A stretch of DNA of 64,000 bases. Origin: Lineus longissimus. Lineage: Eukaryota; Nemertea; Pilidiophora; Heteronemertea; Lineidae. The notes under the pieces were generated by a model that saw only the letters and a list, made by a program, of their open reading frames with translations, searched no databases and was not told the origin of the DNA. This document shows positions 45,720-60,243 of the stretch, in pieces; positions within the stretch are counted from its first letter, which is position 1; each line of letters opens with the position of its first letter. The translations under genes were made by a program, and so were the position numbers. The stretch spans positions 19,049,501-19,113,500 of the forward strand of contig NC_088308.1 of NCBI RefSeq assembly GCF_910592395.1, in the 5' to 3' direction.

Positions 45720-48700
45720 ATGCAGAATAACACTTGGATTTTTGTGTACACAATATTTGTTTCTTTACTAATTGAGATTGAGACCTGGTAAGTTCAGAAG
45801 ATGGCGCGAAATCTCTCAAATTATCGTCTGCTCCGATTGAAAGAACCCCTGAATGACAACACAGCATCACCGACAACTCTCTTTCTATATTTTACAGGTC
45901 ACTTAACAATTTTTTGATGACGGGCCCTAAGGTAGGAGAGACAACTCGTTTTTTATTTTTAGTTTCTTTTGAGAGTGTACTCATGAGTGTTCAAGTGGTT
46001 ATCTATGGATGCATCGCGGCTATTCTGAACATCAAAGGCTTCTTTCAGTCTTTGATGTTAACATCACTTGACATAGGCAGGGTTGTGATTAGTCCTTGGT
46101 TGGCTACCTTTCGGGTCATCAACATACATCATTACTTTAGGTCAGAGATGTCTCAGACGGTCATCATTAGACAAATCCTGTCATATTTCAATTTCGTATC
46201 TCTCCTCCTTTGTCCTTCGATATGATGAGACAAAGGAATATTATGCGTCAAGAAATTGGTTTTGGAATCCTTAAAAATCACAGAATTTCGAATGCGGAAT
46301 TGTCCTTTTTTTCAAGATGTTTGGTGTATTATGATCAGTCTTTTAACCTTGGTTTCCGTGATTTTCGTTCTCATTGACGTATTTTAAAAGAAGAAAAGAT
46401 GATTTGCGATAGTTCACAAGGAATTTCAGTGTGGATCACGGGATCAGCTGTGAAACTGGACGATTTCAATGTGATATCAAGTATAGGAGATCGCCTCAAT
46501 CTATATACATGTACAAGTAATTTGGATTAGGTGATTGATATATTCACGATAAACCCGCCGTATACTAGTAAATTCCTCTTTTTCTCTACAAGTTCCTTCC
46601 GAATTTGTTGTCGTTCTCGTCGCAATATAGTTGTCTGATGGTGTACCATCATTGTCCGTGGTAAATATTTATGCTTAATTTGGTGTGATGGCGTACTGTG
46701 TCTACCCCATTACACACTCAATAAGTTACATTCCCGATCATGTATACCACGCCGTGCCTATAAAAACAATCGGTGGATTTGGATGTTCCAGTGATCATCA
46801 ATCATTTTCACAACTATTTTTCATCGTAATTAAGTTATTTTGCAATTCGGCTCAAAAATTGAATTAAGGACCATACTCCGGCTTCCACGGTTATAACAAC
46901 ATACTAATACATATACATGCCAACACGGATCTTTTGCTCTCTGTGTGTGCATTATTGCCAGTTTTTTTCTGCACTGAAATGGCTTTAAACGTACAGAGGC
47001 TTGATTGTACTACCCTCATCTTAAGAAGAGCATATCCGAGTTCCGAGTTACCAAAACGAAAATTATTTCCAGAAATCACTCTAAAAATACGCTGCACACA
47101 TTGCTAAGTCAACATTCAGGTTAGCATAAATGGGTCGGAAAACGTCAACCTTCTTAGACTTCTAAGCCTAAGATTATGGAAACGCTTACCAATCATACTT
47201 TCAATTGTCTTAAGTTTATAGTTGGGGTTTTTGGTCAAAGGAAGTCAATTGTCGGCTATTCAAAGCATTCATTTCAATTGTCCTATTAGTCAATCTCAAT
47301 TATATATTGGAAAATATGATTACTATGGACTTTAAGGTTTATCAAGGAGTGTAATATTGGCAGAAAGCTTGAGCGTTTTGTCGCATTCACTTAGAAAATA
47401 ATTGTACTAATATATTGTACGAAGAATCTTTTTGGAAAAGCAAATGCGTTATCTTCGCCAGATTTGTACGCTTTTGTTTTCTCATTCTTTACCCGTGGTT
47501 ACTTAACCATGTTTTAACATGGTTAAAATGGTTAAAACCATTATCGCAAATGAATGCAGGTGTTTGACATTGCAGAGAAACCACGTGCCGGGTGATTTTG
47601 ACCGAATTCGGACGCTTTCCCCTTAACACCCTCAGAGAACGACCTTACCATTTTACATGTTTGTAGGTGCAGAATCTTGCGGAAACTCCACATGCATTCT
47701 TGGCAACTCTTCTACAGCGCAGAAACCCCCAACTGAGTTTATCAAGTAATGACCATGTTGTGTACCATCTTCACATTATCACATGGTAAACAATCACTAC
47801 CGCTTTTACGCTTGCTACACCTTTCTGTTGTTCAGTGGAGGAAGTTGCTCCGTAAAGCCTTTTACGAAACCGAGTGCTAAAAAAACTAAAGCCTCAAACT
47901 CCTTAATAATGACAAAGAAAGTGCATCGATGTTTATCATCATATAGTGCAACCGCTAAATTGCTGGAGCTGGAAAAACTACACTTTGATTTTCTAAGGTG
48001 ATATATAAATTCAAGTTGGGTTCAAGTTGAACTGACTTCACAGTGCACTTTATCGCTCTGTTGTATCCTGACTGATCAGCAGACTTTCTCTGAACTCGAC
48101 AGCGCAAGGGTGAAAGCCATGTAGCACTCGTACCTTGTCGCTTTCCACTCGGATTAGCTGCCTCACATTTCGCACCGAGGGCAGTCGATTTCCGCCTTGT
48201 CCTCAGGTAACAGGAATAGGGTTTCTTCCTGGTTCAAGAAGCATGTTTGCTAGCATTCATCGGCTAACTGGGGAAAGTCATGTTCATCACCATGGTATAC
48301 TGCTGACGCAAGTGAGCAGTCAGTGGTGCGATCACCATGTGGATGCGTCTATACCATATTCAAGCCACCGCATAGCATGCAGAACTTGATATTCTGTATA
48401 GGTTAACCATTTACTATAAGAAAAAGCTATAGTTAATACAACTCCCATTATTTTCATAGTTTTCATAACAACAATTATTACTGTTCGTATTGGCATATAG
48501 TATTGCGAGAGACGTGTTTTTCATCAAAAGTTCCATATTATCCTTACTCTTTCCGAAAACAAAGGACCAGCCGTCAGTCGAAAAGGGAATTCGCAGCTGC
48601 CGGATATTCTTGGAGAATGAAACACTTATGTTTTAATTGATGACGAATAAGTGGAAATGCTTTGGAAGTTGACGCCCTGAAACAACAAAATCACCAATGG

Positions 48701-51700
48701 GCCTCGGGTATATTTTTATACAAACCATTATTATTTATAAACCTTAATAATTTCTTCTTTTGGCCATATCGATTTGTGTCTATACAGTATAGGCAATCCT
48801 AATGAAATACTATAAGCAGACCAATGGAAGTTCCTGATTTGAAACTCTTCAACAGGAAGTCCATTGCTCATTCCATTTAACGGCCAATTTGTCCGTGTTT
48901 TGCCTGTGTGCAAGTTGAGTTACTTAGGCCTCGTTTGACAACCTAAGGAAGAGTTTAGGCTAAGTTCTTGGTAATCAACCTATTCCAGGGGACTGCACAT
49001 TGGTCATTCCGCTTATTATGATTTGTGAGAAAACAACAGCAGATTTGTCGATACCAGTCCCGCTCGCAGGCAATACGACCTATCTTTTCCCATCACCGTT
49101 CAAAAAATATTGAATTAAGAAAGATTCTCATGAATTTATTTACAAATAGGCCGACATGTAAAGCTATTTTAAGTTGCGAATAGCTACCAATATCTGTAAA
49201 TCAGCAAAAATTAAGAATTTAGAAATTGATCAGAGTAGTTGCGAAATAATTCATTTGCCATTTCATCTGTGGCGAGGGGATACCGCATGGCATGCCATTG
49301 CAAGTTCATCGGAGGACCACTGAAACACCACTGCAGCAATCTGCGACAGGTCACCAAATCATGTTATACCAGGATTGGTGACCTTTCGGGGAGTACTATC
49401 AATGACAAAACGATGTTCATGTAGTTGGAGGGAAAGGGGCATCACAAGTCCTGATGGTATACGGTGTTTGTCAAGACCTATCATCCAGGAAAGAGAAAAT
49501 GCATAAGAGGAAGAAAGAAAAGAAAAAGCGAAAAATTGCGATATCGCAAAGCCGCAGTTCAGTGATGCAACATCCCGAGAAGGTAGACCAACAAGATTTG
49601 AAGAATACATGCTATTAGAAAACGAATACAGACAGATTCTGCGGTTATTTAGTATCCTTGGACCACATGTGCAGTGGCCAAGATGGTTATTTAACTTCTC
49701 CAACAAATCGGGGACAGTTAGATTCAGATTACAACAAGTTCATACTGATTCTCTGCCGTCACTCGGATTTCTTTTCGTAAAATTTGAAATCAGTGCAATG
49801 GTGTGATTGCTCTTTCTGCTCGTGTGTGGCAAGAATTGCCTTTTACATCGATCAAGTGGCATGAAACACGGGAGGTGCCGTGTTTAACAACTCTACAAAT
49901 AGGATCAAACGCTTTTAAAAGGCCCTCACAAGATATTTGCTACTTATGTGGTCATATACCTTACAGGTCAGGCTAGGTATAAAACTGGGGGGGGGGGGGG
50001 GGGGGGTAGGGGGTCCTAGACTTATTATTAGGCTTTAGAGAGGATTAAGTATCCTGACATTATTAGGGATTTTAAATTTCTAAAGAGTTTTACAATTCAA
50101 AATTACATGCAGACACATCTTTTTAGCGCGAAACACTTGAAGTACAAAAAGTTTTAGTTTTGAAGTGTTTAAGGGTAAATTGAGAGGTGGGAAAGTGCCT
50201 ATTAGGGTCTGTAAGAAGGGCTCAATGAGGCTTTACATGGGGATGAGAGGGAAGGATTGGTATGGTGGGGAGAAAGGCGCAGACAGAACGGAGCCTTTGA
50301 GGGTGATATTCGTCAGTATTGCACCGGCCACGCGCGGCCTCATTATTCCGCTAAATTTGGACAAAACACTGCTATATTGGGTAAGATGGGACTTCTAGAG
50401 AGTTTAGATTGTTTGACTTGAAAGGGAGGTCTGCTTTACTACAATGGAAGGGCGGAGAGTGGTAACTTGTCAATTATTGCCCTAAAATGGTAGATTAATT
50501 CACTCAAACAGAAGTAAAGCAAGCAATGCTAATAAGCTAGAAAATGGCTAAATGGGGTGAAAGTACCTTGCCTAAGACTGATTTGGTTAATCGCTGAGCG
50601 CTTTTTATTCCTGTGAATAATCAGTCCAAAGAGAATTGATGTAAAAAAATCACTGCATTGATCATAAAAATTTCAAAACTTTCAATTAATCGCCGGATTT
50701 TAATAATAACTTTGTTCCAGAGGTTTTTAGCTTTGTTAACCTATAGTTCTGAGATTTTCTTCAAATTCGTTGCTTTAGAGACCAGTGTAAAGCAATCACA
50801 AAGCTACTATACTGTGATAAATTCAATCTTCTTAAAAAAAGTATCATACATGTATCTTTTAAAACAGTAGCCTAAACCGAAATCGGACATGCATACAACT
50901 ACGAGATATTTATGAAACAGCATGATTAATGAAAATTATGTTACCAATGACAAATTAAAACGTTTCGCCTTTGCAGTTTCTCCTAAAAACAGACTATTTC
51001 TGTGTGGCCAATTCAAAAGTTCTCGAGAAATAATCAACAGTCAAAAGCTTCTAATCGTCTGCAAGAAACATGTCGACATTTGCCACATTTGACCGATTTT
51101 CAAGGGAAATTCGCATGAATAAATACTATATCGAAAAAGAAATGCTATAAATCCCGCCCTATTGTCCATGATGTCTATAATTTTCTGATTGATCCGAGCA
51201 AATTCTAAGACCGAGAATAGAGAAAGTTGGATTACATTTTTCAAGGAGCTACATCACATTCCTTTTCACAAGGAACGTAAGGAACTTCAGTAGTTTACAA
51301 GCCACTTAGCATGGTAACACCAATATTACACATCACAGGCCTACATATTTTCAAGTCAAGTTAGCTATTTTCAAGACTAATCCTATATGAAAACAACATT
51401 TAGAACTTAAGGGTCTAACACCTTTCAAAAGATTTTAAACACCTTCAAAAATAAATATGTCCTTTGAGAATTTGTAGGCCAAAATTCGCCAACGCGAAAA
51501 AGATTTTGGTTAACAAAGCCTAAGCTAATCATTATTTCTCACCATCATAAAATATAAATGTGTTCATACTCAAGTTTCACGTATCTTAGTATATAATATA
51601 TATTAAAAGAGGAAGTTGCTGGAGGTGATGCCAATGTGATGAATTTGCCAGCGGTTACGAGGTGTTGCTTTCTAAAGCGAAGATACTAAGATCGCCATAA

Positions 51701-54700
51701 AAAAGATTTGTTTCAAAGCTGTACCAAAATAGTGCAAAGCCAAGACTGGTTAAGTAAACTTAATGGGTTAAGTAAGCCTAGGCAAGAAACTAGGAGAACT
51801 TGACACATCAGCGTGACCGAACCAAAAACGCGTCTCAGATTTCTGTGAAATCGAAGCTGAAATCAAAACCCGTAATTTCACATCTAAAAGACACCGAAAA
51901 TAAATTGGGGAATAAATCGACGTTCATACCTTGGTTCTTTTTCCCACTGATTTCCCCCTCATTACGATTGCGTAACATTTCTTCCAGTTGTTTTCCCTTT
52001 TTCGCAAGCAGACGATCATCTTGTGTGTTTCTCTCTTTCGCGAGATTCACTGATCTGCTGCTGATGTTGAAATGAAAATCTCAGCTAGTCCCCACCACCA
52101 AAAACTTCCCTTCCTTTGAAGTATGTTATAGTCACATGCCCAAACTCTAATTTACAACCAATTCTTTCCATTTCGTTGCTTTGGTTATCCGCTCAAGTTC
52201 TCAAATTTTTCTGCTAGAATGAGCGGCCATTTTGCTATTGGCCGGCAGGTCTCTGGCGGCGAGCTTCAGAGAGATGCCGGTCCTTAGTGAAGTGGTGAAC
52301 CCTCCCTGCGCCCATTCATTCAATTCAATTTCTTTAATTTTTTAACGAGCTAGTGTATTCTTTGCCCATGATCCGCTTCCTGCCGAAGTGGCTGATCTAC
52401 TCAAACGATATGTTGAGAGCCTTTTCGCGGCTCATTATCACGTTATTTGCTAAGAGCTCATCCGGGATGATGACAATTCAACCCAACTCTTTGAAACTTT
52501 GGGGGACTCCGGGCTATCATTTGAACTGATGTTGTCAAATTGGATACATCAACAACTCAGTTTTGAAAATGAAAATTAAGAAACATTTTAAGCTTGTATG
52601 AAGGGATGGTCTTGAATGAAACTGTTTTGCATTATCTATTCATTTTGGCGAAGATACAATAATAACAGTTGCTTTGAACAAATATTGATAATATTGGATA
52701 CACTCGCTTTATTAGATTTTCTTGGAGAAAGCCCGTCATCCCGGTAAGTTTCAGTATCATTCATCCATTGAGGCGGTTCAGCTTTAATGTTTCATGTTGC
52801 TTCAGTAAATATACGGTTCCTAGAAATGTGCCAATCTTCAATATTTGCAGCACCATGTGCTTGTTGGATAGGGACAGTTTACCGCCAAGCGGAAGCTCCA
52901 TTCTTTCTTACTATTGACTTCCGGTTACCACTTCGTCGTTCTATGTTGGATCTCAATGGTAATATCTCTCTTAAGTGGCTGAACACTGCTTTGCTCTTGA
53001 TCAATCTAATCACTTGTTTCTCTGTAAAGATATTCACCTCAATTTTACCTTGCAATGGCGTAGCATGCAGAAGCTCAGACGAAATTGATTGAATTCGGTT
53101 TCAGAGAGTAGTCCCGGGGATGCATATCTCAGGACATCCAAGAGATATCCCCGACCCGAGAATTTTTTTCGGGTGGTCTTGAGCTCTGCATGCTTTCCCG
53201 AGTTTGGGGGGTTCCTCTTAAACTTAGACACGAGCTGTTGATGGCCTTCTGAGATTTGGGAGTGAGGGCCCGAGCTTCTGCAGTTTGATTACTGAGTAAT
53301 TAGCTTTATGATGGTATCAATGGTGGTAAGCGATGTCTTAAATTTCATCCAGCGATCATCGGCGTTTTTGTGTCACCAAAACTTGGCTAGTAAACAAGAT
53401 TATAAGTCTAAACAGCTGTCTGAGGTTTAACGATTGTTTCTTCCAAGTGAACGCTTCCACAACCCGGATTACAACCCAGGCATTTTCCTAAGCAATATAA
53501 AAATTTTACGTTTCATTTGCCCAAACCATTCGCCTGATTTAGTTTGCATTTCCTTTGGAATCGTCCTTAAACATATAAAATAATTAACCATTCTAAGGAG
53601 AGCAGTATGTGTTCCTTCTCTGGGAATACCTGCCTGTCATGTTCCAACAGCTCCGCACCCTCCAATTCGCGGATCTTACCACGTTGAACAAACGACATAC
53701 GGATCTCGAAACCAGCAGAAAAATACAAATTTTCCCATATATCATATCCGCCTTTCTGTACTACTTCATTCCAAATCTGAAATCAGTTGAGCAGACGACA
53801 ACGTGGCATTGTCAACAAGAAATCTTGATTATTATAATCAAAAATTTCAACTTGTTGGCGACCGTTCTTGTAGCGAACTTCTGAGTCATAAACACCATAA
53901 TCAGTGAACTGGCAACACTGTAGCCATATAGAGTAACCAGTAGTTTTTCCATGCAATTGTTATCTTCAAGTGATTTCCGTCGCTACTTGCTTGCATTTTC
54001 AGAATTGTCTTGACATGATGACAGTTCATAAGGGTAATTAGCGTGATTATTGGGTCTGGAGTTTCACTTCAACCAGCTGCTGAACCGGTCCCTCTGTGCT
54101 GCCTCTGACGCTGTATGTCATCTGAAATGATGTCAGTCCAGCTTGGTCACTGATGCGAAATTTGTTCAGAATGTGATAGCGAGCCATCCTGAGCTTCAGG
54201 TTTTTGATACTCCTACGTCCCATACAATAGCGAGAGCTGGAGCATATGGAAAACCACTGGGTGCCGAGGATGATAGCGAGCATGCATCTGACCCTATAAT
54301 TTTTTGAGAGAGTCATTTTAAGAACTTTCAGTATCTTAGCGCTAAGATTGGGATGAATGTTTTGTCCTTCATGCCCGTGCTAGCACAACATACGAATTTT
54401 ACAACTTGTTTTGAGGAGGAAATCCCAAACGACCTGCCATAGACGTGGGGTCGCATACCAATGTATCATTACCCGATCCACATGGCGATAAGCCACATGG
54501 CCGTGTTCTTTACAAAAACATCAGACAGCGGACAAGATAGCAGCTAATTTCATGGCCGCTTTAATAAGACAAACTAGGCAAAGCTTTGTATATACAGTAC
54601 TAACGAACCACGAAAAGAGCAACATCAAGTTGATCTTGTTTGACGTAGAACTAAATTGGGAACCATTTTTGAAGAATGCTTTTGGAGAAGACCGCTTGTC

Positions 54701-57700
54701 TTTAGTGTCTCTTTTCGGCAGAATGCAGAGACGACGCGAAATGGGCCGATGACGTTGTCAGTTGGGCTGGCGTTTGATCTCAATGCGCCTGTGAGCCCCA
54801 ATCTCATCAATCAGTAGAAGTCTCCCGAACCTCTGTATATTGAACGTTTATCGGGAGACTGAAACATTCATTGATTTCTTTAGGATTTTTGCAGAAAATA
54901 AAGCAGAAATTTTCTTTTCGCCCGATGACGGACCAATTTCCACGAACTTGCCTGCTAGATATTAACTTCAGGGGCAGATGGATGACCAAAAACTTTGGCA
55001 GTGACATTTATGGCCTCGATCGCTCTCAAAGCAATGAGCCATGCACTTAACAGATTACCAACTGACGCCTCTATTTAATTATGTTTTTTTCATCGCTATA
55101 GATGAACATGCACGACCCAAAAATATGAAACTCTGCAAAATGCTCTGCAAAAGCTTTAGTCTGGACCTGACGGCATTCTCTGGCAAGCTCACACCAGAGT
55201 CCAAGGAAGCTCTCCGGGGTCTCCGACTGCCGCGTGAGTTCTCACACCATTGATGCAGGAGCACGGAGGGAGTCTGAATGGCCGCAAATCTCACCATCTC
55301 ATTTGTTCCTTTAACTGGCCTCTTTCAATCAAACCGCCGAACGGCTATTTTTGTCCACAAAAAGACGATCGTTGGGATTCAGCGTAGCATGGGTCTAAAG
55401 CTTTCGTTGCGGGAAATCTGGCGGAAAATTACTGTGACATGTCACTCGTTTTGGAACCATGGTCTGATCAGCGATGTTTACGCTTGGTCTAGTCAATACA
55501 GACGACAGGAATTGAAGGGTCGTCTGCCTCCGGCCACACCTGCCACCGACCATTGCAAAAAGCGATCATTCTTCGCAACACAATCGTCGTTATTCGCCAA
55601 ATCACTGCATTTTGAGAACAACACTGATGAATATTTGATTGACTCATCAACAAAATAGGCATAAACTTGTTGGAAATGCTAATAATGTTGACATTGATGA
55701 CAAATGACTATCACCAATCTCCACCCAAATGATGGCCATGGGTAAACGATAGGGTCGGCCGCGGTTTGACACATTCCTTTCAAACAGGATACAGCGGTGA
55801 ACACATATCAAATGCTACTTTTGAGTTACATTTCGCAGTGCTATAAAAGGTTCACAATCATGCAAGCCAGAATGCAATGCTACGAGTTCAAATGTTGTGA
55901 AGAGAAACTGATGAACTATCGGCAAGAGGAAATTACGTTATTACCTCTTGTTATCAGTCAACTTCTCAAGCAAATTTTCAGGGCTTCCGGTAGAATTTGG
56001 CCAATTAAAACCCCTTAAATCCTTCATGGTAATACTTTCTGTCCCGAGCAAGCATGATAAACGTCTTCTGATTGGCCAACTGGCGACCGGAAGTACCAGA
56101 TTGTTGCTGGAGGAAAGTGGCGAGTTGAGAATCACTGTAAAAGTACATATAGGCGGTGTCATTTTTATGGTTTTATGGATGGCCAGTGAGAGAAGTCTCC
56201 AAAGTAGTGCATACTTTGAAGATTAGGATGAACCCAATGACTGGTCCCTTTTTGTCCTGCATAATGGGGGTGGTTTATGGGCAAAACCTACTTAGGGCCC
56301 TTAATTAAGCTTAACAGAGTGGAAGAATATTGTAAACGAGGTAGAAGAAATCCCACCCACAGGACCAGTATGGGTCATACCAAACCTAATTACTGTGAGG
56401 AATATTTGTAAACTGAGTAAAGGGTGGAAGAATTAGCAAAACAGTGAGAAAAGAAGCGACTGGTGACGTTACAAGTGTCTGTTTGTTGCTCATAAGCGCT
56501 TATTTGATATGTGACCATTTCTCCTTCCCCTGCCTTCTCTTCCGCTTACCCAATCGTCTGCCACACCGTTCGTGTCTCCCAAGAAGTCAACTTGTGATTC
56601 CCTATGCCCTCTGTGACCCTAACTGAAGAATAAAACGACTGCCCTAAATTTTGAAGTGGAGAATATAATCCACTCAGAAATTCCACATCTTTGTTGGAAT
56701 AGTATCCTTATATTTCGATATGTAAATATTATGGTACCATTTCGTTTCGTCACAGCGACAAAGTTTGTGTTTTCTATTGGCAACATTGGAGTGTTAAGAA
56801 GTGCTGTTGAGCAGATTAAAGCACAATTAAAAGTGAGTAATAATGCTGAGGGTTCTCACGTCGTCTGGTCGGTTTATCAACTACTTGATTTTTTTGTTAA
56901 AGAATTTGACAGTGTTCAAAAGATTCAAGTATGGGGTGACCAAAGATACTCTCTGTGGGCATTCCAATGGCTCAACCATTCAACGATAGAATGAAGGACT
57001 TGAGCCAAAATCTAATATTGGATAATTTTGGAGAAAAAATACATTGGAGATGACTTTAGAGTTGACTTGAGGCAATATTCGCAATTTGTGTTTTTCTAAA
57101 CTTGGTGTCTGTTTTGGTCAGGACTGTGTGAAAGGTGTCATAACGTTTGTTAGGGGCGGGGAAACTTGTTCGGGTGAATGTAAGTTTAATTGATTATAAA
57201 AACAAGTTTAATAGCCTGCGTTGAAGATATCAGCACTAAAAGTCCAGTCCCTTATTGTGCTGGTTTTCCGAATACATAAGCCATATTCGCTATTATACCG
57301 ACGGGGTCAAAGAGATGCTGTCCGTCGCACATATGCAGGTTTTGTCATTTTTCATGCCATTATATTTTTGTGCATCTTAATAAGAGGCGTTGGCATGGCG
57401 AAACAGATTTTTAAAAAGGTTTTTATTTTAAATCTTTTTTTTATAGCGATTTAGTACATGTATCATGAAGCATCTATTCGTTCTTCTTTTGACTTCTTCC
57501 TGCAAGAAAATAAGAGGAAGTTTAAACTATTTGTCGAGGTGCTGGTACGTGAAATGTGATTTTACACAGCAGTAGGCAGCGTAAATTGCCAAGTTGGTGG
57601 AAAATCACGGTTCCTTCTTAACATACTTGCATGTTTATAGCTCACTATTTGGAAATCCCGTCTTGAGCTGTTCAGATTTATCAACCTCGCGCGTCTGAAA

Positions 57701-60207
57701 TTTGACTGACATGGCATTGATTTTTTTGCCAATTTTGTTGTTTCACTCCAATACTTGATACTGCCCGGGAAGCTGGCCCTATCATGATATGCTGACTTAG
57801 TACTGCTGTTAATTTTCAAACAAGACCAAAAGGTGTGCTCGGATTACCACTTAAGTCGATATTTGCCTTTCGGGAACATCTAAACGTCACTATGTTTTAT
57901 TTCTTGGCAATAAAGCTGGAAAAACGAAGACATTACCTATAAGTGTTTTATTAGGTTTTGGTTTCCATTTGCCCTTATACTGACTGTCTGCTCCAATTAT
58001 TTGAATATCTTCCGGAGAATGTCCTCCCGTGGTTCTCCGAACCATCCTAACGCGCTTAATAGAAAAAGCGTACAAATTGGTTAACCAAGTGTGTTTATTC
58101 CTTTAATTTTCTTAGCAAAACAAACCGGTTGGAATAGCTTCTTCCAATCACCATCAGTGCCAAAGATACTTGTGTTTGTCTCTAGGTGATAAGAATGGAA
58201 GTCTCGTTCGCCGTGCGGGATGGCTTGGCTCGCAGCTTGATTGGCATAGCCTGGGTTAATGATTGATCATCCAGCAGCGGACTTTCGCCCTACTTGGCGA
58301 TTAATCCTCTGCTTTGATACGGGGAGAGTTCGAGAAAGAACTCTTGACTCTACCCGTATACTCGGATATACTGTGTAAGAGGTCACAGATACAGCGGCTT
58401 TTGGGTGTCTCACCGTCATCCCAACAGCCTCAGTATTCTTCATGATGCGTTACTGCAGCTGTTTACCAAGCTGGTCAACTTCTGAGAAAACTGTTTTTGT
58501 GTTTTACCAAAGACTGAAGGCCATGACTTCATTCATAACGCGACGTTACCGGAGATAATCTTAGAAGTAATCATGAGATTGAAGCCGACCATTCGACTAG
58601 CTTTACCCAATTCCCCAACACCCTTTCACCGAAATCATTGTGAAATCTGTATTGCGTTGTTCTTTTCCGTTGCATCCCTTGTCTTTTTCCACTGTAATCT
58701 ACGGAATAAGAAATTGACGGAGAAAAAAATGACTGAATCATCAGCTCAAAACATCTCCAGAAAAGCGGATTACGGTTTCTATCCCAATTTTCATATAAAA
58801 TTTTTCGTGAATCAGGACTATTCGCGAAATCCGCTGGCGAAAAGTTATGTTTATGGTAACGCCGACATGTTGCTTCTCTTTTCAGGTTCCATACTTTCTA
58901 ATTAACAATTTTATAGTAACAAGAGAAACTAAGTGTTCAATATAAATTATAAAAAGTCGACAAACTATTTTCTGCCAATTTAGCCAACTTACTGGAGCTT
59001 TTTTTGTATCGTCTGCTTCGCCGATTTGAGTAATCAGACACCGTGTAGCTAGAGGCATGCTAACGGTTCAGCATGATGACATGACACCAATTAAGCTGAT
59101 CAATGGAATAGTTCATCAATTATATTGGCCTCAGGTCATCAGGTAGCTTGTCTAGTATCGGGAAGAAGCTGCGTCGGCGAAAATGGTAGGCTAAGGGGAC
59201 CAACCAAATGGGACCATAGGCAGGGGCACGGGTGATTGACTAGTCTGGGAACTGCAGGGGTCTAGACCGCGTGAACATTGCCGTTGATCTGTCAAGAGAG
59301 ATACCAGAGACACCAATCGGTAACTTCGTGCAACTTAATCTCGTCCGCCCTGTTCTTGGTAGTCTGCCTTTAAAGCTGTTGCGGAAACAAACAGGATTCA
59401 TCCCTTGCACTGATGCTGATACCATTGTTTGCATTCTTCAGCATCTTTGTGTCACCTGAAGCCTGATAAACCCTGTTTGACAGACTCACAATATCAGATT
59501 CTCCGATCGTAACTGGATAGTCGATATGTCCAGACGGATCAACATCACTCAATACTCAGCCGTCAGAACCAGACAGCTGGGGCGGGGCAGATTGAGAGTA
59601 AGAGACAACGGGACAATTGGTAGAGAGAAGCTTCTAGCCGCACCAGACCCAAGGCGTAGCTTGGTCGAATCTGCCAAACCCACAACATATACCGTCTGCC
59701 AACGTCAGATGTTGATATTTTTCAAGACTTATCAGGACATGACAGCCAGGGCGGGGAAGAATTGCGAGATAGAAACAGGACAATTGGCTTTGAGAACCTT
59801 CTATATAGCTACATACCGAGGGCCAAACCACCAGGACGTATTTGAATCTGTCCTAATACACCCTAAACACTTGATGGATTACAGTCTGCCAACGTCAGAT
59901 GTCCATGCATTATTTTCAAGATATCTCTGATTTGCGCAAAATGGTCCGACCATTCTCCGGGTGTCGGCTGCTCAATTCTGTGCGTGTCGTCTGTGCGTGC
60001 GGCGATTGCTCTCCGGCGTTGCAGACGGCCCTGAAGCTGCGGATGACCGGGTGTCAGTGCCTTAGGTTTGCCTTATATGCTTTTTTTCTGGTCAACCCTT
60101 GTCTCTTCAAGTTCACTGAATTTGTATATTTCGCAAATCAAAACTTCCAAACAATGCATCCATATTTGACCAATTATCACGAGTGCATCATCATCATCAT
60201 CATTATG

Positions 60208-60243
<36 letters not shown>

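Noticed and set aside
49239-49980. Possible decayed coding sequence (Lys/Arg-rich and then FSILGPHVQWPRW)
   Set aside because: Frames are broken by stops and I recognise no family; could not be supported as a pseudogene.
55278-55658. 126-codon forward ORF in the Wnt8 intron
   Set aside because: No recognised domain, no splice context, composition like the surrounding intron.
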